From NCBI GenBank assembly GCA_002454425.1, contig DKIV01000026.1:68431-97229 (forward strand): 28,799 nucleotides of DNA, given 5' to 3'. Under the pieces are notes generated by a model. That model had not been told where the DNA came from, made no database searches, and saw nothing but the letters and a program-made list of their open reading frames with translations. Position numbers and translations under genes: made by a program. Position 1 is the first letter of the stretch, and each line of letters opens with the position of its first letter. This DNA comes from Sphingobacteriaceae bacterium UBA6709 (GTDB taxonomy: Bacteria > Bacteroidota > Bacteroidia > Sphingobacteriales > Sphingobacteriaceae). Shown here one piece after another: positions 15,795 to 24,359 of the stretch.

Positions 15795-16739
15795 CTAAAT
15801 TGGCTGCTTCAGATCGCCTAAGGTTTCCACTTCTTTCAGATCGTAAGGGGTTTCCTGATATACAAAATAGTTAAGCCAGTTGTTAAATAGCAAACTCGCG
15901 TGACTAGTCCAACGTATTCTGGGGGGCTTGGCAGCATCGTCGTCCTTGTAGTAATTTTCAGGCATCGCAATGCTAAGTCCTTTACTTAAATCACGTTTAT
16001 ACTCTTCATCGAGTGTTAAAGGCGAATATTCCGAATGCCCGGTAAGAAAAAACTCACGCCCTCCTCTGGCAGAAGCAATGGCAACGCCCGCATCCACCGA
16101 CTCCGCTAGGATACTGATCTCTGGGTTTTCAGCGAGAGCTTCCTCTGAAACCATTGTATGTCTGCTGTGCGGAATAAAGAACTCATCGTCAAATCCCCGA
16201 AACAGAGGATACCTTCTATCCCGCGCGGTATGCCTGAAAACACCGAAGAGTTTACGTTCCAAGGGTATCTTAGGAACCTTATAGAAATGATAGAGCGCGG
16301 CCTGAGCAGCCCAACAGATATACAATGTCGAGGTAACATGTCGACGTGCCCAGTCGAAGATACGGGTAACCTCGTTCCAATAGGTAACTTCCTCAAACTC
16401 CATCATCTCCACAGGCGCGCCGGTGATGATCATACCATCATAATAAAGAGGTTCTATCTCGCTGAAGCTCTTGTAAAACATTTCAAGATGTTGCCCTGAA
16501 GTGTTCTTGGACGTATGCGTTTCCAGTTTCAGGAATTCCAGCTCCACCTGCAATGGATTATTTGACAGCAGACGAATAAAATCAGTCTCTGTGGTAATCT
16601 TTATAGGCATCAGATTAAGAATAAGCATACGCATAGGGCGGATATCCTGACCACTAGCACGTAAATCAGTCATAACGAAAATATTCTCTTTCTTCAGTGC
16701 CTCTATTGCGGGCAGATTATCTGGTATTTTTACTGGCAT
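15795..16739 (-). CDS. metA: MetA-family homoserine O-acyltransferase, predicted acetyl-CoA-specific
   Basis: The 314-residue product activates homoserine for methionine synthesis. It is a class I glutamine-amidotransferase-like fold with catalytic Cys142 (ICWAAQ), His235 and Glu237 (TGHSEYS). The start MPVKIPDNLPA is the family's conserved beginning. Residue 111 is Glu, in ITGAPVEMMEF. In the family, Glu111 goes with acetyl-CoA and Gly111 (as in E. coli) with succinyl-CoA, so I predict homoserine O-acetyltransferase despite the usual annotation as succinyltransferase. The gene appears monocistronic, with its own promoter and a leader of about 65 bases holding a hairpin. Confidence 0.93.
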   Translation of the reverse strand: MPVKIPDNLPAIEALKKENIFVMTDLRASGQDIRPMRMLILNLMPIKITTETDFIRLLSNNPLQVELEFLKLETHTSKNTSGQHLEMFYKSFSEIEPLYYDGMIITGAPVEMMEFEEVTYWNEVTRIFDWARRHVTSTLYICWAAQAALYHFYKVPKIPLERKLFGVFRHTARDRRYPLFRGFDDEFFIPHSRHTMVSEEALAENPEISILAESVDAGVAIASARGGREFFLTGHSEYSPLTLDEEYKRDLSKGLSIAMPENYYKDDDAAKPPRIRWTSHASLLFNNWLNYFVYQETPYDLKEVETLGDLKQPI

Positions 16740-16764
16740 AGTAATTTAAGCGCTTTCAATACGT

Positions 16765-16782
16765 GATCTGACGAGCCAGATC
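16765..16782 (-). promoter_or_regulatory. Hairpin in the metA leader
   Basis: GATCTG (16765-16770) and CAGATC (16777-16782) form a 6-bp stem with a 6-base loop, 26 bases upstream of the metA ATG. It is on the predicted mRNA leader and could affect expression. It does not match a SAM riboswitch class that I can recognise. Confidence 0.35.
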
Positions 16783-16812
16783 TAACTAATAAATTTCTTG
16801 CTTGGAAGATTG

Positions 16813-16820
16813 CAAATGTA
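16813..16820 (-). promoter_or_regulatory. Promoter -7 element of metA
   Basis: On the minus strand this reads TACATTTG, an exact TAnnTTTG match. Transcription would begin near 16807, giving a leader of about 65 bases. Confidence 0.65.
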
Positions 16821-17072
16821 CGGCTATTCTGTCAGCTATTCCAGAAGGAAACGGCAGGAAAGTATCAGGTTAAGGTTATATTTATTTCAGCAATTCAAAT
16901 ATACCGCTGGAATACAAAGGTTACATTCTCGATAAATAACATAATCCTCAATTGACGATTTCACTTGTCTTTCTAGCGTACCAGATAAAATCAACCACCC
17001 TATAAGCTAATTCCAGCTAACAATCAGCTCCGTTTAATTCATCAAAAAAATAATTGTCCTTATATTACGGCG

Positions 17073-17897
17073 ATGATAAGAAAAAGAACTTTACTCGCCT
17101 GGATGTTCAGCCTTAGTATAGGTCAGGTTTGCGCGCAGCAACTATCGCAGCCCTTATGGGAATCCAAAAATCTTCCCGTTCCCGAATCTGTGCTTTACAA
17201 TAAGCAGGATAAAAGCCTCTTTGTAAGCCTTATTGATGGAGTTGGGAATGTCAAAGATGGCAATGGCGGCGTGGTAATTCTCAACTTAGATGGTACTATA
17301 AAAAACGCGGGCTGGATTCAGGGACTCAACGCGCCAAAGGGACTGGCCCGATTTAAGAATACATTATTTGTAGCGGATCTGACAGCTGTCGTAAGTATCG
17401 ACATCCCCAGCGGGAAGATCATAAATACCATGGAAATTGAGGGCGCTGTGTTTCTTAACGATATTACTGTCGACAATAGCGGCGTTGCCTATGTATCTGA
17501 TACCAGGACAAATAAAATCTATCGCGTATCTAAGGGGAGCTATCAACTTTATATGGACAGCGTATCCAATGCGAATGGCTTAAAATGGATCAAGGGCAAT
17601 CTGTACGCGCTGGCCGGTGATAAACTCATCAAAATAAATAAACAGAAAAAAGTTACTGTGATCGCCAAAGGTTTCGAGGCTTCCGGTGACGGCCTCGAGC
17701 AACTAAAAAATGGCGATTTCCTCGTAACCTGTTGGGCAGGAATCATTTATTATGTAAAAGCGGACGGAACCATACGAAAACTACAGGACGTTCGCGGGAA
17801 AATGAATACAGCCGATTTGGGTTATAATCCCGACACAGACACGATTTACATTCCAACCTTCAATCAAAACAGCGTCATCGCCTATCAATTGAAATAA
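17073..17897 (+). CDS. Secreted SMP-30/gluconolactonase-like beta-propeller protein
   Basis: The 274-residue product begins with a signal peptide (LLAWMFSLSIGQVCAQQ, cut near residue 21). The remainder shows repeating propeller blades, such as LNAPKGLARFKNTLFVADL, VFLNDITVDNSGVAYVSDT, SNANGLKWIKGNLYALAGDKLIKI and GDGLEQLKNGDFLVTCWAGIIYYV. The pattern (N/G)-D-(I/L)-x-V-D-xx-G-x-x-Y-V-(S/T)-D is that of SMP-30/LRE-like proteins, some of which are lactonases. I cannot confirm metal ligands, so no reaction is assigned. It lies between divergent metA and the FecI-type sigma gene, with 96 bases before the latter. It is probably periplasmic. Confidence 0.75.
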   Translation: MIRKRTLLAWMFSLSIGQVCAQQLSQPLWESKNLPVPESVLYNKQDKSLFVSLIDGVGNVKDGNGGVVILNLDGTIKNAGWIQGLNAPKGLARFKNTLFVADLTAVVSIDIPSGKIINTMEIEGAVFLNDITVDNSGVAYVSDTRTNKIYRVSKGSYQLYMDSVSNANGLKWIKGNLYALAGDKLIKINKQKKVTVIAKGFEASGDGLEQLKNGDFLVTCWAGIIYYVKADGTIRKLQDVRGKMNTADLGYNPDTDTIYIPTFNQNSVIAYQLK

Positions 17898-17979
17898 ATA
17901 CTCCGGATGTAGGGAATGTCATTTTTAGCTCCTTGAAAATTCCTTCTGTTAAGATTAATTCTAAATAGATAGATATTTA

Positions 17980-17987
17980 TATCTTTG
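17980..17987 (+). promoter_or_regulatory. Promoter -7 element of the sigma-factor gene
   Basis: TATCTTTG matches TAnnTTTG. It ends only 6 bases before the ATG at 17994, so the transcript would have almost no leader. The overlapping palindrome AGATAT-TT-ATATCT (17971-17984) could be a binding site, but it is AT-rich and may be chance. Confidence 0.65.
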
Positions 17988-17993
17988 CGGGCA

Positions 17994-18548
17994 ATGTACG
18001 AGTTGCTATGGAAAGAAATCAGAGCCGGGGAATCCACCGCCATGAAGCGGTTGTATCAGGAGAGCTATCAGCTTCTTTTCATATATGCTTTTCGCCTTAC
18101 AGCAGATCGTGATCTCGCAAAAGATTCTGTTCACGAGCTCTTTTGTGATATCTGGGAGCGTCGGCATACGCTGAGCGACGTTGAAAACGTCCCAGCATAT
18201 TTACGGACCTCATTAAAAAACAAAATACTTCGCGACATCAAACGGATTGAGGCTACTGACAGCATCACCGACAGTACGCTGCATCATGATTTAGTGGAAC
18301 ACTCCTACGAGGAGTTACTTATCAGAACTCAGACGGGCGAATTACAACAGCAACGTTTACAACAGGCGCTGGCGCGACTTACTCCCATGCAGGCTGAGGT
18401 CATCAAACTGAAATACTTTGAAAAGAAAAGCTACGCGGAAATCGCAGCGCTACTAAACCTGCAGGAACGCACCGTTTATAATCACGCCTTTATGGCCATA
18501 ACAACGCTCAGAAATGAGATCCACAAAAAGCCAATTATAAAAAAATAA
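17994..18548 (+). CDS. ECF RNA polymerase sigma factor, FecI-like (Bacteroidetes family 1)
   Basis: The 184-residue product directs RNA polymerase to target promoters when its anti-sigma factor is released. Region sigma-2 covers about 17-85 (YAFRLTADRDLAKDSVHELFCDIW). Region sigma-4 covers about 118-170 (RLTPMQAEVIKLKYFEKKSYAEIA then ERTVYNHAFMAI). The start is ATG 17994, not the in-frame TTG at 17985, which lies inside the promoter -7 element. The gene precedes a FecR-type anti-sigma gene by 81 bases and a SusC/SusD pair, which is the usual setting for cell-surface signalling in this phylum. Its likely target is the SusC operon. Confidence 0.93.
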   Translation: MYELLWKEIRAGESTAMKRLYQESYQLLFIYAFRLTADRDLAKDSVHELFCDIWERRHTLSDVENVPAYLRTSLKNKILRDIKRIEATDSITDSTLHHDLVEHSYEELLIRTQTGELQQQRLQQALARLTPMQAEVIKLKYFEKKSYAEIAALLNLQERTVYNHAFMAITTLRNEIHKKPIIKK

Positions 18549-18629
18549 AAATTATCTGGTAAAAAAGCGTCCGTTCGTACTCTCTATTTCGAATCAGTAT
18601 AAATAAACACTGAGAAACTGAAATAGCGT

Positions 18630-19637
18630 ATGAATTACAACGACTACTCTGCCGAGCGCTTTGCTTCCGATGAATCATTCATTGCTTACTGCATGAAGTC
18701 GGATAAACAGGCGGTGCTTTTCTGGGATACCTGGATACGCCAACATCCGGAAAAACTCGTAGAGATCTACACCGCCGAAGAAATTGTCTTCGCGCTTATG
18801 CTCCAGTTGCCGGAAATAGAGGCTAAAGAAGAGCAACAGCGTTTCGAAGATTTTCTTGAACAACATAGCTATCGAACTCAGGAATCGCCGAAAGTAAGCC
18901 GCTTACACTGGCTGCGCTGGTCCGCTGCCGCATGCGTATTCATGGTATTGCTATGGGGCGCATACCAATTCAATGGTCCCAATAAAGAAGTTCCTGTTAC
19001 ATATGTAACCCATCAAAATGGTAATGGTAAGATCTCAACGCTTACCCTACCCGACGGAACGCTCATCATGTTAAATGCTAACAGCAGCATTAGCTATCCC
19101 TCCGCGTTCGGCGAACATAGTCGCGAAATAAAACTTCAGGGAGAAGCATACTTTGAAGTCGCCAAAGATAAGAGCAGGCCTTTCTCTGTTCATACTGGCG
19201 AGCTTACAACCACGGTATTAGGCACACATTTTAATGTCGCTGCCTATCCTAATCTTAAAGCTATAAAAGTAGCTCTGCTTGAAGGCAAAGTAAAAGTTAT
19301 AAATACGCGCACGAAACAGACAAGGACCCTCAAGCCCTCCCAGATGGCTGTTTACTCGCCCGCCGAAGACAGAATATCTCTCAGAGACTTTGATGCAAAG
19401 GCTATAGTGTCCTGGCATAACGGCACCCTCTACTTCGAAAACGCCGACTTTAATGAAATTGCAACGCAGTTAAAAAACAGGTATGGAATTACGCTCATAA
19501 ACGATACCCACGAAACTGATTTCCGTTATTCAGGAACCTTCAACAATCCGGATTACCTGACGGTAATAAAGAACATCTGCTTTGCCAAAAGCTTAACATT
19601 CAATCAAAAACAACAAACTATCACGCTATCAAATTAA
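18630..19637 (+). CDS. FecR-family anti-sigma factor
   Basis: The 335-residue product has a cytoplasmic N-terminal part (1-93) that should bind the sigma factor, and a membrane segment at about 94-113 (WLRWSAAACVFMVLLWGAY). The periplasmic FecR domain (about 125-225) has the hallmark TLPDGTLIMLNANSSISYP, then GEAYFEVAKDKSRPF, HTGELTTTVLGTHFNV and VALLEGKV. The C-terminal 80 residues (NADFNEIATQLKNRYGI) fit DUF4974. It receives the signal from the STN domain of the SusC protein and controls the sigma factor. The stop is one base before the susC ATG, so the two are translationally coupled. Confidence 0.93.
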   Translation: MNYNDYSAERFASDESFIAYCMKSDKQAVLFWDTWIRQHPEKLVEIYTAEEIVFALMLQLPEIEAKEEQQRFEDFLEQHSYRTQESPKVSRLHWLRWSAAACVFMVLLWGAYQFNGPNKEVPVTYVTHQNGNGKISTLTLPDGTLIMLNANSSISYPSAFGEHSREIKLQGEAYFEVAKDKSRPFSVHTGELTTTVLGTHFNVAAYPNLKAIKVALLEGKVKVINTRTKQTRTLKPSQMAVYSPAEDRISLRDFDAKAIVSWHNGTLYFENADFNEIATQLKNRYGITLINDTHETDFRYSGTFNNPDYLTVIKNICFAKSLTFNQKQQTITLSN

Positions 19638-19638
19638 C

Positions 19639-22600
19639 ATGCGCAACATCTACTTTAAAGCTTCCCTTAAGCTTTTGACGCTCTCCTCAGCCCTGCTGCT
19701 GACAAACCCTGTGCGCTCGCAACATCCGCAAGGTACAGAAAAACATCGCCTACATATCCAGAAACGTCCCCTTCGCGAGTTGTTAAAACAAGTGGAACAA
19801 CAAACAGGATATCATTTCAACTATGATCAGCATGATATTAAGGCTAATCAGGAAGTATCATTTTCCGTGTCAGCAACAAACATTGACGACCTCCTGAAGC
19901 TGCTATCCTCACGTTTTCAGCTCAGCTTTAATATCAGTGGACGTAACATCGCCATACGAAAGTCAGCAGCATCACAAAGTTCACAGGTAAGGATTATCAC
20001 TGGCGTAGTCAGCGATGCCGCCGGCGATCCTATACCGGGGGTAAACATCTTTCGTAAAGGAACCCGACAGGGTGCCGTTACCAACATAAAGGGCGAATTT
20101 ACTTTGAGATTAGTGGGCAGTGAGCCTCAAAACGCAGTCCTGAGCTTCAGCAGCATCGGAATGAAAACACGCGAGGAGGTTGTAGGGCAGCGAACATTCT
20201 TCAACGTAAGCCTCGAAGCAGGCATTGCCAGTATGAAAGAGGTGATCGTTACCAGCTCATACACCCGCGACAAACGTCGTGAAGAGGTTGTCGGGAGTAT
20301 CTCCCAGCTGAACAATCAGCAGCTGCAGGTGCAACGCCCCATCGAGAGCTTCGATAAAATGCTTGAGGGACTTGTTGCCGGTGTGAACGTAGAAACAACA
20401 ACGGAATTAAATACACCGGTGAAAGTGTATATACGCGGTCAAGGCTCCTTCCCTACTTTCGGAGCAACAAGAAGCACCTCGACGCAGCCACTATATGTTA
20501 TCGATGGTATTCCCATGTATGAACAACAGCGGGGTGACGAAGCTACGATGTTTAGCAATGAGAGCTATCTTAACCCGCTTTCCAATATTAACCCGGAGGA
20601 TATTAAGACGATCTCCGTACTAAAGGATGCTACAGCATCAGCATTATACGGCGCCAATGCCGCAAATGGGGTCATCATCATTACTACCAAGTCCGGAACT
20701 TCCGGAAAAACCAGCGTACAGCTAAACTATGATACGGGGATCTCATCGTTTATTAATGAATATAAATGGCTTACTGGCCCTCAGTATTATAGTCTTCTGC
20801 GAGAAGCTTATATCAATGGCGGACGCTCCGTTACGGAGGCTAGTCAGCTGGCTGGAAGTAAAACCATAGATACCGACTGGTTTGACCTTACCAACCGGAA
20901 TGCTGTGTACCATAACGTGGGATTAAATATATCAGGCGGATCTGAAAAAACCACTTTCCGCGCTGCCGCAGGCTACCGCAACCAGCAGGCAAGTTCTTTA
21001 GGCAACGACATTGAGAAGATGTACTTCCGACTGCGCGTAGATCATAAAAGCGACAAGTTAAAGATGGGATTTTCGTTGAGCCCCACGGTGTCACGAAGCA
21101 ATAACCTGTCGATGTATGGCGGGGTAATCCTGCCCCCGAACGTATCGCCGGTCAACGAGCAGGGAGCGTATGGCGACATCCTCGGCGTACCCAACCCGCT
21201 GGCGGTACTTAATCAAAATGAAAATAACAACAAGGGCGTCCAGCTCCTTGCTAATGCCAACGCTTCGTATCAGGTAACACCTGAAATCGCCATCTCCGGA
21301 ACCTTAGGTGCCGATTACTACCAAAATCAGCAACGTCAGTTCCGTTCAGCGCAGAACGCTACCGGACGTAACCTCAATGGTTCGCTTCAGATATATGATC
21401 GCAACTATCTCGGCTACGTAGGGTTCCTGCAAGCTACCTACGATAAGACTTTCAACAACAATCATACGCTAAGCTTCCTCATTGGAACACAGGTGGAAGA
21501 TAAGGAAACCAACCTCCTGCGTGGAGCCGGTACAGGCTTTACCTATGATAAACTAAGAACCCTCAACGCGGCGGCAACACAAACGGCAGCATCGTCAACA
21601 GCGGAGAATGCCGCGGTATCTTATTACTCACAGTTAGCATATGACCTTAACAAAAAGTATTATGCGAATGTAAACGCGCGCATAGATAAATCATCCATTT
21701 TCGGAGGCGACAAGCAGGTGGCCTTTAATGGATCGATAGGGCTCGCCTGGATCATCAGCAAAGAGGATTTCCTTAAGGATAACACGTTCATCAACTTCTT
21801 GCGCCTGCGTACAACATTCGGTTCTACCGGTAATTCACGCATCGGCAGCTACGCTGCCCGCGGCCTTTACAGCTTCGGCACAGGCTCCGGCGACAACTAC
21901 AGCGGCAACATCATTGCCACGCCCGAGAGCTCTTCAGCACCCAATCCATCACTTAGCTGGGAAAAGAACTATAAGTTGAACTTTGGACTCGATTTCACCC
22001 TGTTTAATAAGCTGCAATTTACTACAGAATACTATCGCAATTACATCGTCGATCTGATATCCTCAGTGTTGGTGCCGTCTGAAACAGGATTCTCTACCAT
22101 CTCCGCAAACACAGGTAAGATGTTGAATCAGGGCTTCGAACTCACGCTAAATGCCGGAATTGTAAGCAACAAAGACTTCTCCTGGAACCTCGCCTATAAT
22201 ATCGGAACAAACAGAAATAAAATCACAGCGTATAACCGCGGTTTCACATCCACATTTTCTACCGCTACCGATGCTGCCGCGCTCAAGGTAGGCAACAGCG
22301 CCAGCGCTATCTATGGTTATCGCTGGGGAGGTGTTGATCCGCAAACAGGGACCGAACGCTTCTACGGGCCAGATGGATCGACGATGACAGCTTCGCAGAT
22401 CAATGCGCTTCCCATCTCGCAGACCACTATCCTTGGCGACCGTCTTCCCGATTTTCAGGGAGGCATGGTAAATAACTTCCGCTACCGCGACTTTACCTTG
22501 TCGTTCAACATCCTGTATAGCTACGGTGCCGACAAGCTCTTTAGTTATGTTGATGAAGCCGACGGCCGCAACCTGCAGAACCGCAATCAAAGCGTAAACC

Positions 22601-22920
22601 TGCTCGACCGCTGGCAGCGCCCCGGAGATATCACCGATATTCCTTCGCTGCTCATCAATCGTTCAATTGTTGCCAACTCCTCCCGCTATCTTTATGATGT
22701 AAGCTATCTGAAACTTTCAAACGTTAGCCTGGGATATACTCTAAAGCAACATGTAGCGCAACATATCGGCATGTCTAACGCCTCCGTATTTGTAAACGCT
22801 AACAACCTGTTCTATCTATATAAAGATGCCGGCACCAAAGGCAGAAATGGTATCGCTGAAAAGCGCTTCGTATATCCAGAAACATCAACATTCATCTTAG
22901 GCATCAGACTTGGCTTTTAA
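19639..22920 (+). CDS. SusC/RagA-family TonB-linked outer-membrane receptor with STN signalling domain
   Basis: The 1093-residue product imports a substrate across the outer membrane with TonB energy. Domains in order: signal peptide (about 1-28), STN domain (about 36-112, RPLRELLKQVEQQTGYHFNY), carboxypeptidase-regulatory-like domain (about 119-205, ITGVVSDAAGDPIPGVNI), and plug (about 210-345, with LEGLVAGVNVET, KVYIRGQGSF, PLYVIDGIPMYE and LKDATASALYGANAANGVIIITTK). The beta-barrel runs to the C-terminus, which ends FILGIRLGF. The STN domain links it to the FecR/FecI pair upstream, so substrate binding likely raises expression of its own operon. A SusD partner begins 6 bases downstream. 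Substrate unknown. Confidence 0.95.
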   Translation: MRNIYFKASLKLLTLSSALLLTNPVRSQHPQGTEKHRLHIQKRPLRELLKQVEQQTGYHFNYDQHDIKANQEVSFSVSATNIDDLLKLLSSRFQLSFNISGRNIAIRKSAASQSSQVRIITGVVSDAAGDPIPGVNIFRKGTRQGAVTNIKGEFTLRLVGSEPQNAVLSFSSIGMKTREEVVGQRTFFNVSLEAGIASMKEVIVTSSYTRDKRREEVVGSISQLNNQQLQVQRPIESFDKMLEGLVAGVNVETTTELNTPVKVYIRGQGSFPTFGATRSTSTQPLYVIDGIPMYEQQRGDEATMFSNESYLNPLSNINPEDIKTISVLKDATASALYGANAANGVIIITTKSGTSGKTSVQLNYDTGISSFINEYKWLTGPQYYSLLREAYINGGRSVTEASQLAGSKTIDTDWFDLTNRNAVYHNVGLNISGGSEKTTFRAAAGYRNQQASSLGNDIEKMYFRLRVDHKSDKLKMGFSLSPTVSRSNNLSMYGGVILPPNVSPVNEQGAYGDILGVPNPLAVLNQNENNNKGVQLLANANASYQVTPEIAISGTLGADYYQNQQRQFRSAQNATGRNLNGSLQIYDRNYLGYVGFLQATYDKTFNNNHTLSFLIGTQVEDKETNLLRGAGTGFTYDKLRTLNAAATQTAASSTAENAAVSYYSQLAYDLNKKYYANVNARIDKSSIFGGDKQVAFNGSIGLAWIISKEDFLKDNTFINFLRLRTTFGSTGNSRIGSYAARGLYSFGTGSGDNYSGNIIATPESSSAPNPSLSWEKNYKLNFGLDFTLFNKLQFTTEYYRNYIVDLISSVLVPSETGFSTISANTGKMLNQGFELTLNAGIVSNKDFSWNLAYNIGTNRNKITAYNRGFTSTFSTATDAAALKVGNSASAIYGYRWGGVDPQTGTERFYGPDGSTMTASQINALPISQTTILGDRLPDFQGGMVNNFRYRDFTLSFNILYSYGADKLFSYVDEADGRNLQNRNQSVNLLDRWQRPGDITDIPSLLINRSIVANSSRYLYDVSYLKLSNVSLGYTLKQHVAQHIGMSNASVFVNANNLFYLYKDAGTKGRNGIAEKRFVYPETSTFILGIRLGF

Positions 22921-22926
22921 TCATCT

Positions 22927-24357
22927 ATGAAACTATATAACATCATCCTCCTGTTAGGAGCACTAATAACACTCAACTCCTGCGAGAAGCTGCTCGACAA
23001 AGAACCCGTGGATAAAATATCTATCGAAGAGCTGTTCAAAGATGTACCCGGTGCCCGCACGGCACTCGCCGGCGCATACCATCAACTACTCGAAAGCAGT
23101 CAGTATAATCGCAACCTGATGGTCTATCCGGATCTTCTGGGAGGGAACATCAAGTTCAGCACCACGGTAAATCCCCGTCTGGACGATATCTATAATGTCA
23201 TTCAGACCCCTACGGAATCGTCAATGAACGAAACCTATACCGGCGCCTATTCGGCGTTGAACAATGTAAATAACATCTTAAAATATGTACCTGCCGCTAT
23301 AGGCAGCGACGCTGAAAAGGCAAAGATCATCGCTGAAGCCAGGAGCATTCGCGCCCTGTTACACTTCAACCTGTTACGTATATATGCTCAGCCAATAAAT
23401 TTCAGCAGTGAAGGTACGCATCCCGGCATTGTCATCAATACGGCGCCTCGCCTGTTCTCTGACTCTGCCCCTATGCGCCAAACAGTAGCTGACAGTTACA
23501 AACAGATCGTAAGCGACCTGCGCGAGGCGCTAGCGGTATTTGACGATGCTAATTCGCCGACGCTAAGTGGCAACAAGCAGTACTTCTTCACTGCGTCATC
23601 CGCCAGAGCATTGCTGGCCAAGGTATATCTATATCAGCAAAACTGGGATCAGGCATTCGCGCTGGCAGACGAACTCATAAAAAGCAATCAATATTCTCTT
23701 ATTCCCCAGGCTAGTTATGTAGCCAGCTGGGAAGCCACCAGTCCCGGTACCGAATCAATCTTTGAACTTGCTATTGAGCCCTCATCAACAGGCACCAGCC
23801 TGGGCAGCTATTACAGCCTTAATGATAATAGCTATCGTATGTATGCTGCAACGAATGACCTCCGCACGCTATATTCATCGACAGACATCCGCAGTACTGC
23901 GTCACTCTACAACAGCATGAGCATCAATGGCACAACTTATTATTTTACAAAGAAATATGCCAATGGCGGCGCTTCACAAAAAGCAATCAAAATCCTCAGA
24001 CTTTCAGAAATCTATCTGATCCGCGCCGAGGCTGCCGTCCGTAAGGCTACGCTTGATTTGAACCAGATGAATCAGGATCTGAACCTTATTAGGCGACGCG
24101 CTGACGCTTCGGCAGCAATGCTGAACATTACTGATCCGCAGCAGGCTCTGGAAGCAATATTCCTGGAGCGACGAAAAGAGCTCGCTTTTGAAGGCAATCT
24201 ACTATTTGATTTATCACGCTTCAAAAAAGCTCTCACCAGAATTGATGTTACGGCAACAACCCCCAACCTGCAGGCCAACGACGATAAGATGATCATGCCG
24301 ATACCGGCAACTACAGTAAACGCAAACAGTGAAATGATTCAAAATCAAGGATATTAA
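22927..24357 (+). CDS. SusD/RagB-family surface lipoprotein
   Basis: The 476-residue product is a substrate-binding lid for the SusC channel. It has a lipoprotein signal with lipobox LNSC (Cys19), then CEKLLDKEPVDKISIEELFKD, a typical SusD opening. TPR-like helices follow, including KIIAEARSIRALLHFNLLRIYAQP (about 135-158) and SARALLAKVYLYQQNWDQAF (about 226-245). The C-terminal RagB part has LRLSEIYLIRAEA (about 358-370) and FLERRKELAFEGNLLFDLSRF (about 411-431), ending with MIMPIPATTVNANSEMIQNQGY-like closing motifs. The gene is 6 bases after SusC and 2 bases before the next gene. Confidence 0.95.
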   Translation: MKLYNIILLLGALITLNSCEKLLDKEPVDKISIEELFKDVPGARTALAGAYHQLLESSQYNRNLMVYPDLLGGNIKFSTTVNPRLDDIYNVIQTPTESSMNETYTGAYSALNNVNNILKYVPAAIGSDAEKAKIIAEARSIRALLHFNLLRIYAQPINFSSEGTHPGIVINTAPRLFSDSAPMRQTVADSYKQIVSDLREALAVFDDANSPTLSGNKQYFFTASSARALLAKVYLYQQNWDQAFALADELIKSNQYSLIPQASYVASWEATSPGTESIFELAIEPSSTGTSLGSYYSLNDNSYRMYAATNDLRTLYSSTDIRSTASLYNSMSINGTTYYFTKKYANGGASQKAIKILRLSEIYLIRAEAAVRKATLDLNQMNQDLNLIRRRADASAAMLNITDPQQALEAIFLERRKELAFEGNLLFDLSRFKKALTRIDVTATTPNLQANDDKMIMPIPATTVNANSEMIQNQGY

Positions 24358-24359
24358 TT

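Larger units (their letters stand above)
16740..17072. other. Divergent intergenic region between metA and the beta-propeller gene
   Basis: The left part holds the metA promoter and leader (16740-16820). The right part (about 16830-17072) is AT-rich. I find no clear TAnnTTTG box for the plus-strand gene at 17073 and no reading frame of note. Confidence 0.5.

Noticed and set aside
16740..16806. SAM-II-like riboswitch in the metA leader (CGTATTG-AAAGCGC on the minus strand resembles part of that class)
   Set aside because: There is no partner GCGC strand upstream for the first stem, and no AAAAGGG-type pseudoknot strand before the start codon. The likeness is limited to a dozen bases.
20127..20315. 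Antisense frames inside the SusC gene and many similar frames elsewhere
   Set aside because: They are shadows of the real genes, with no features or signals of their own.
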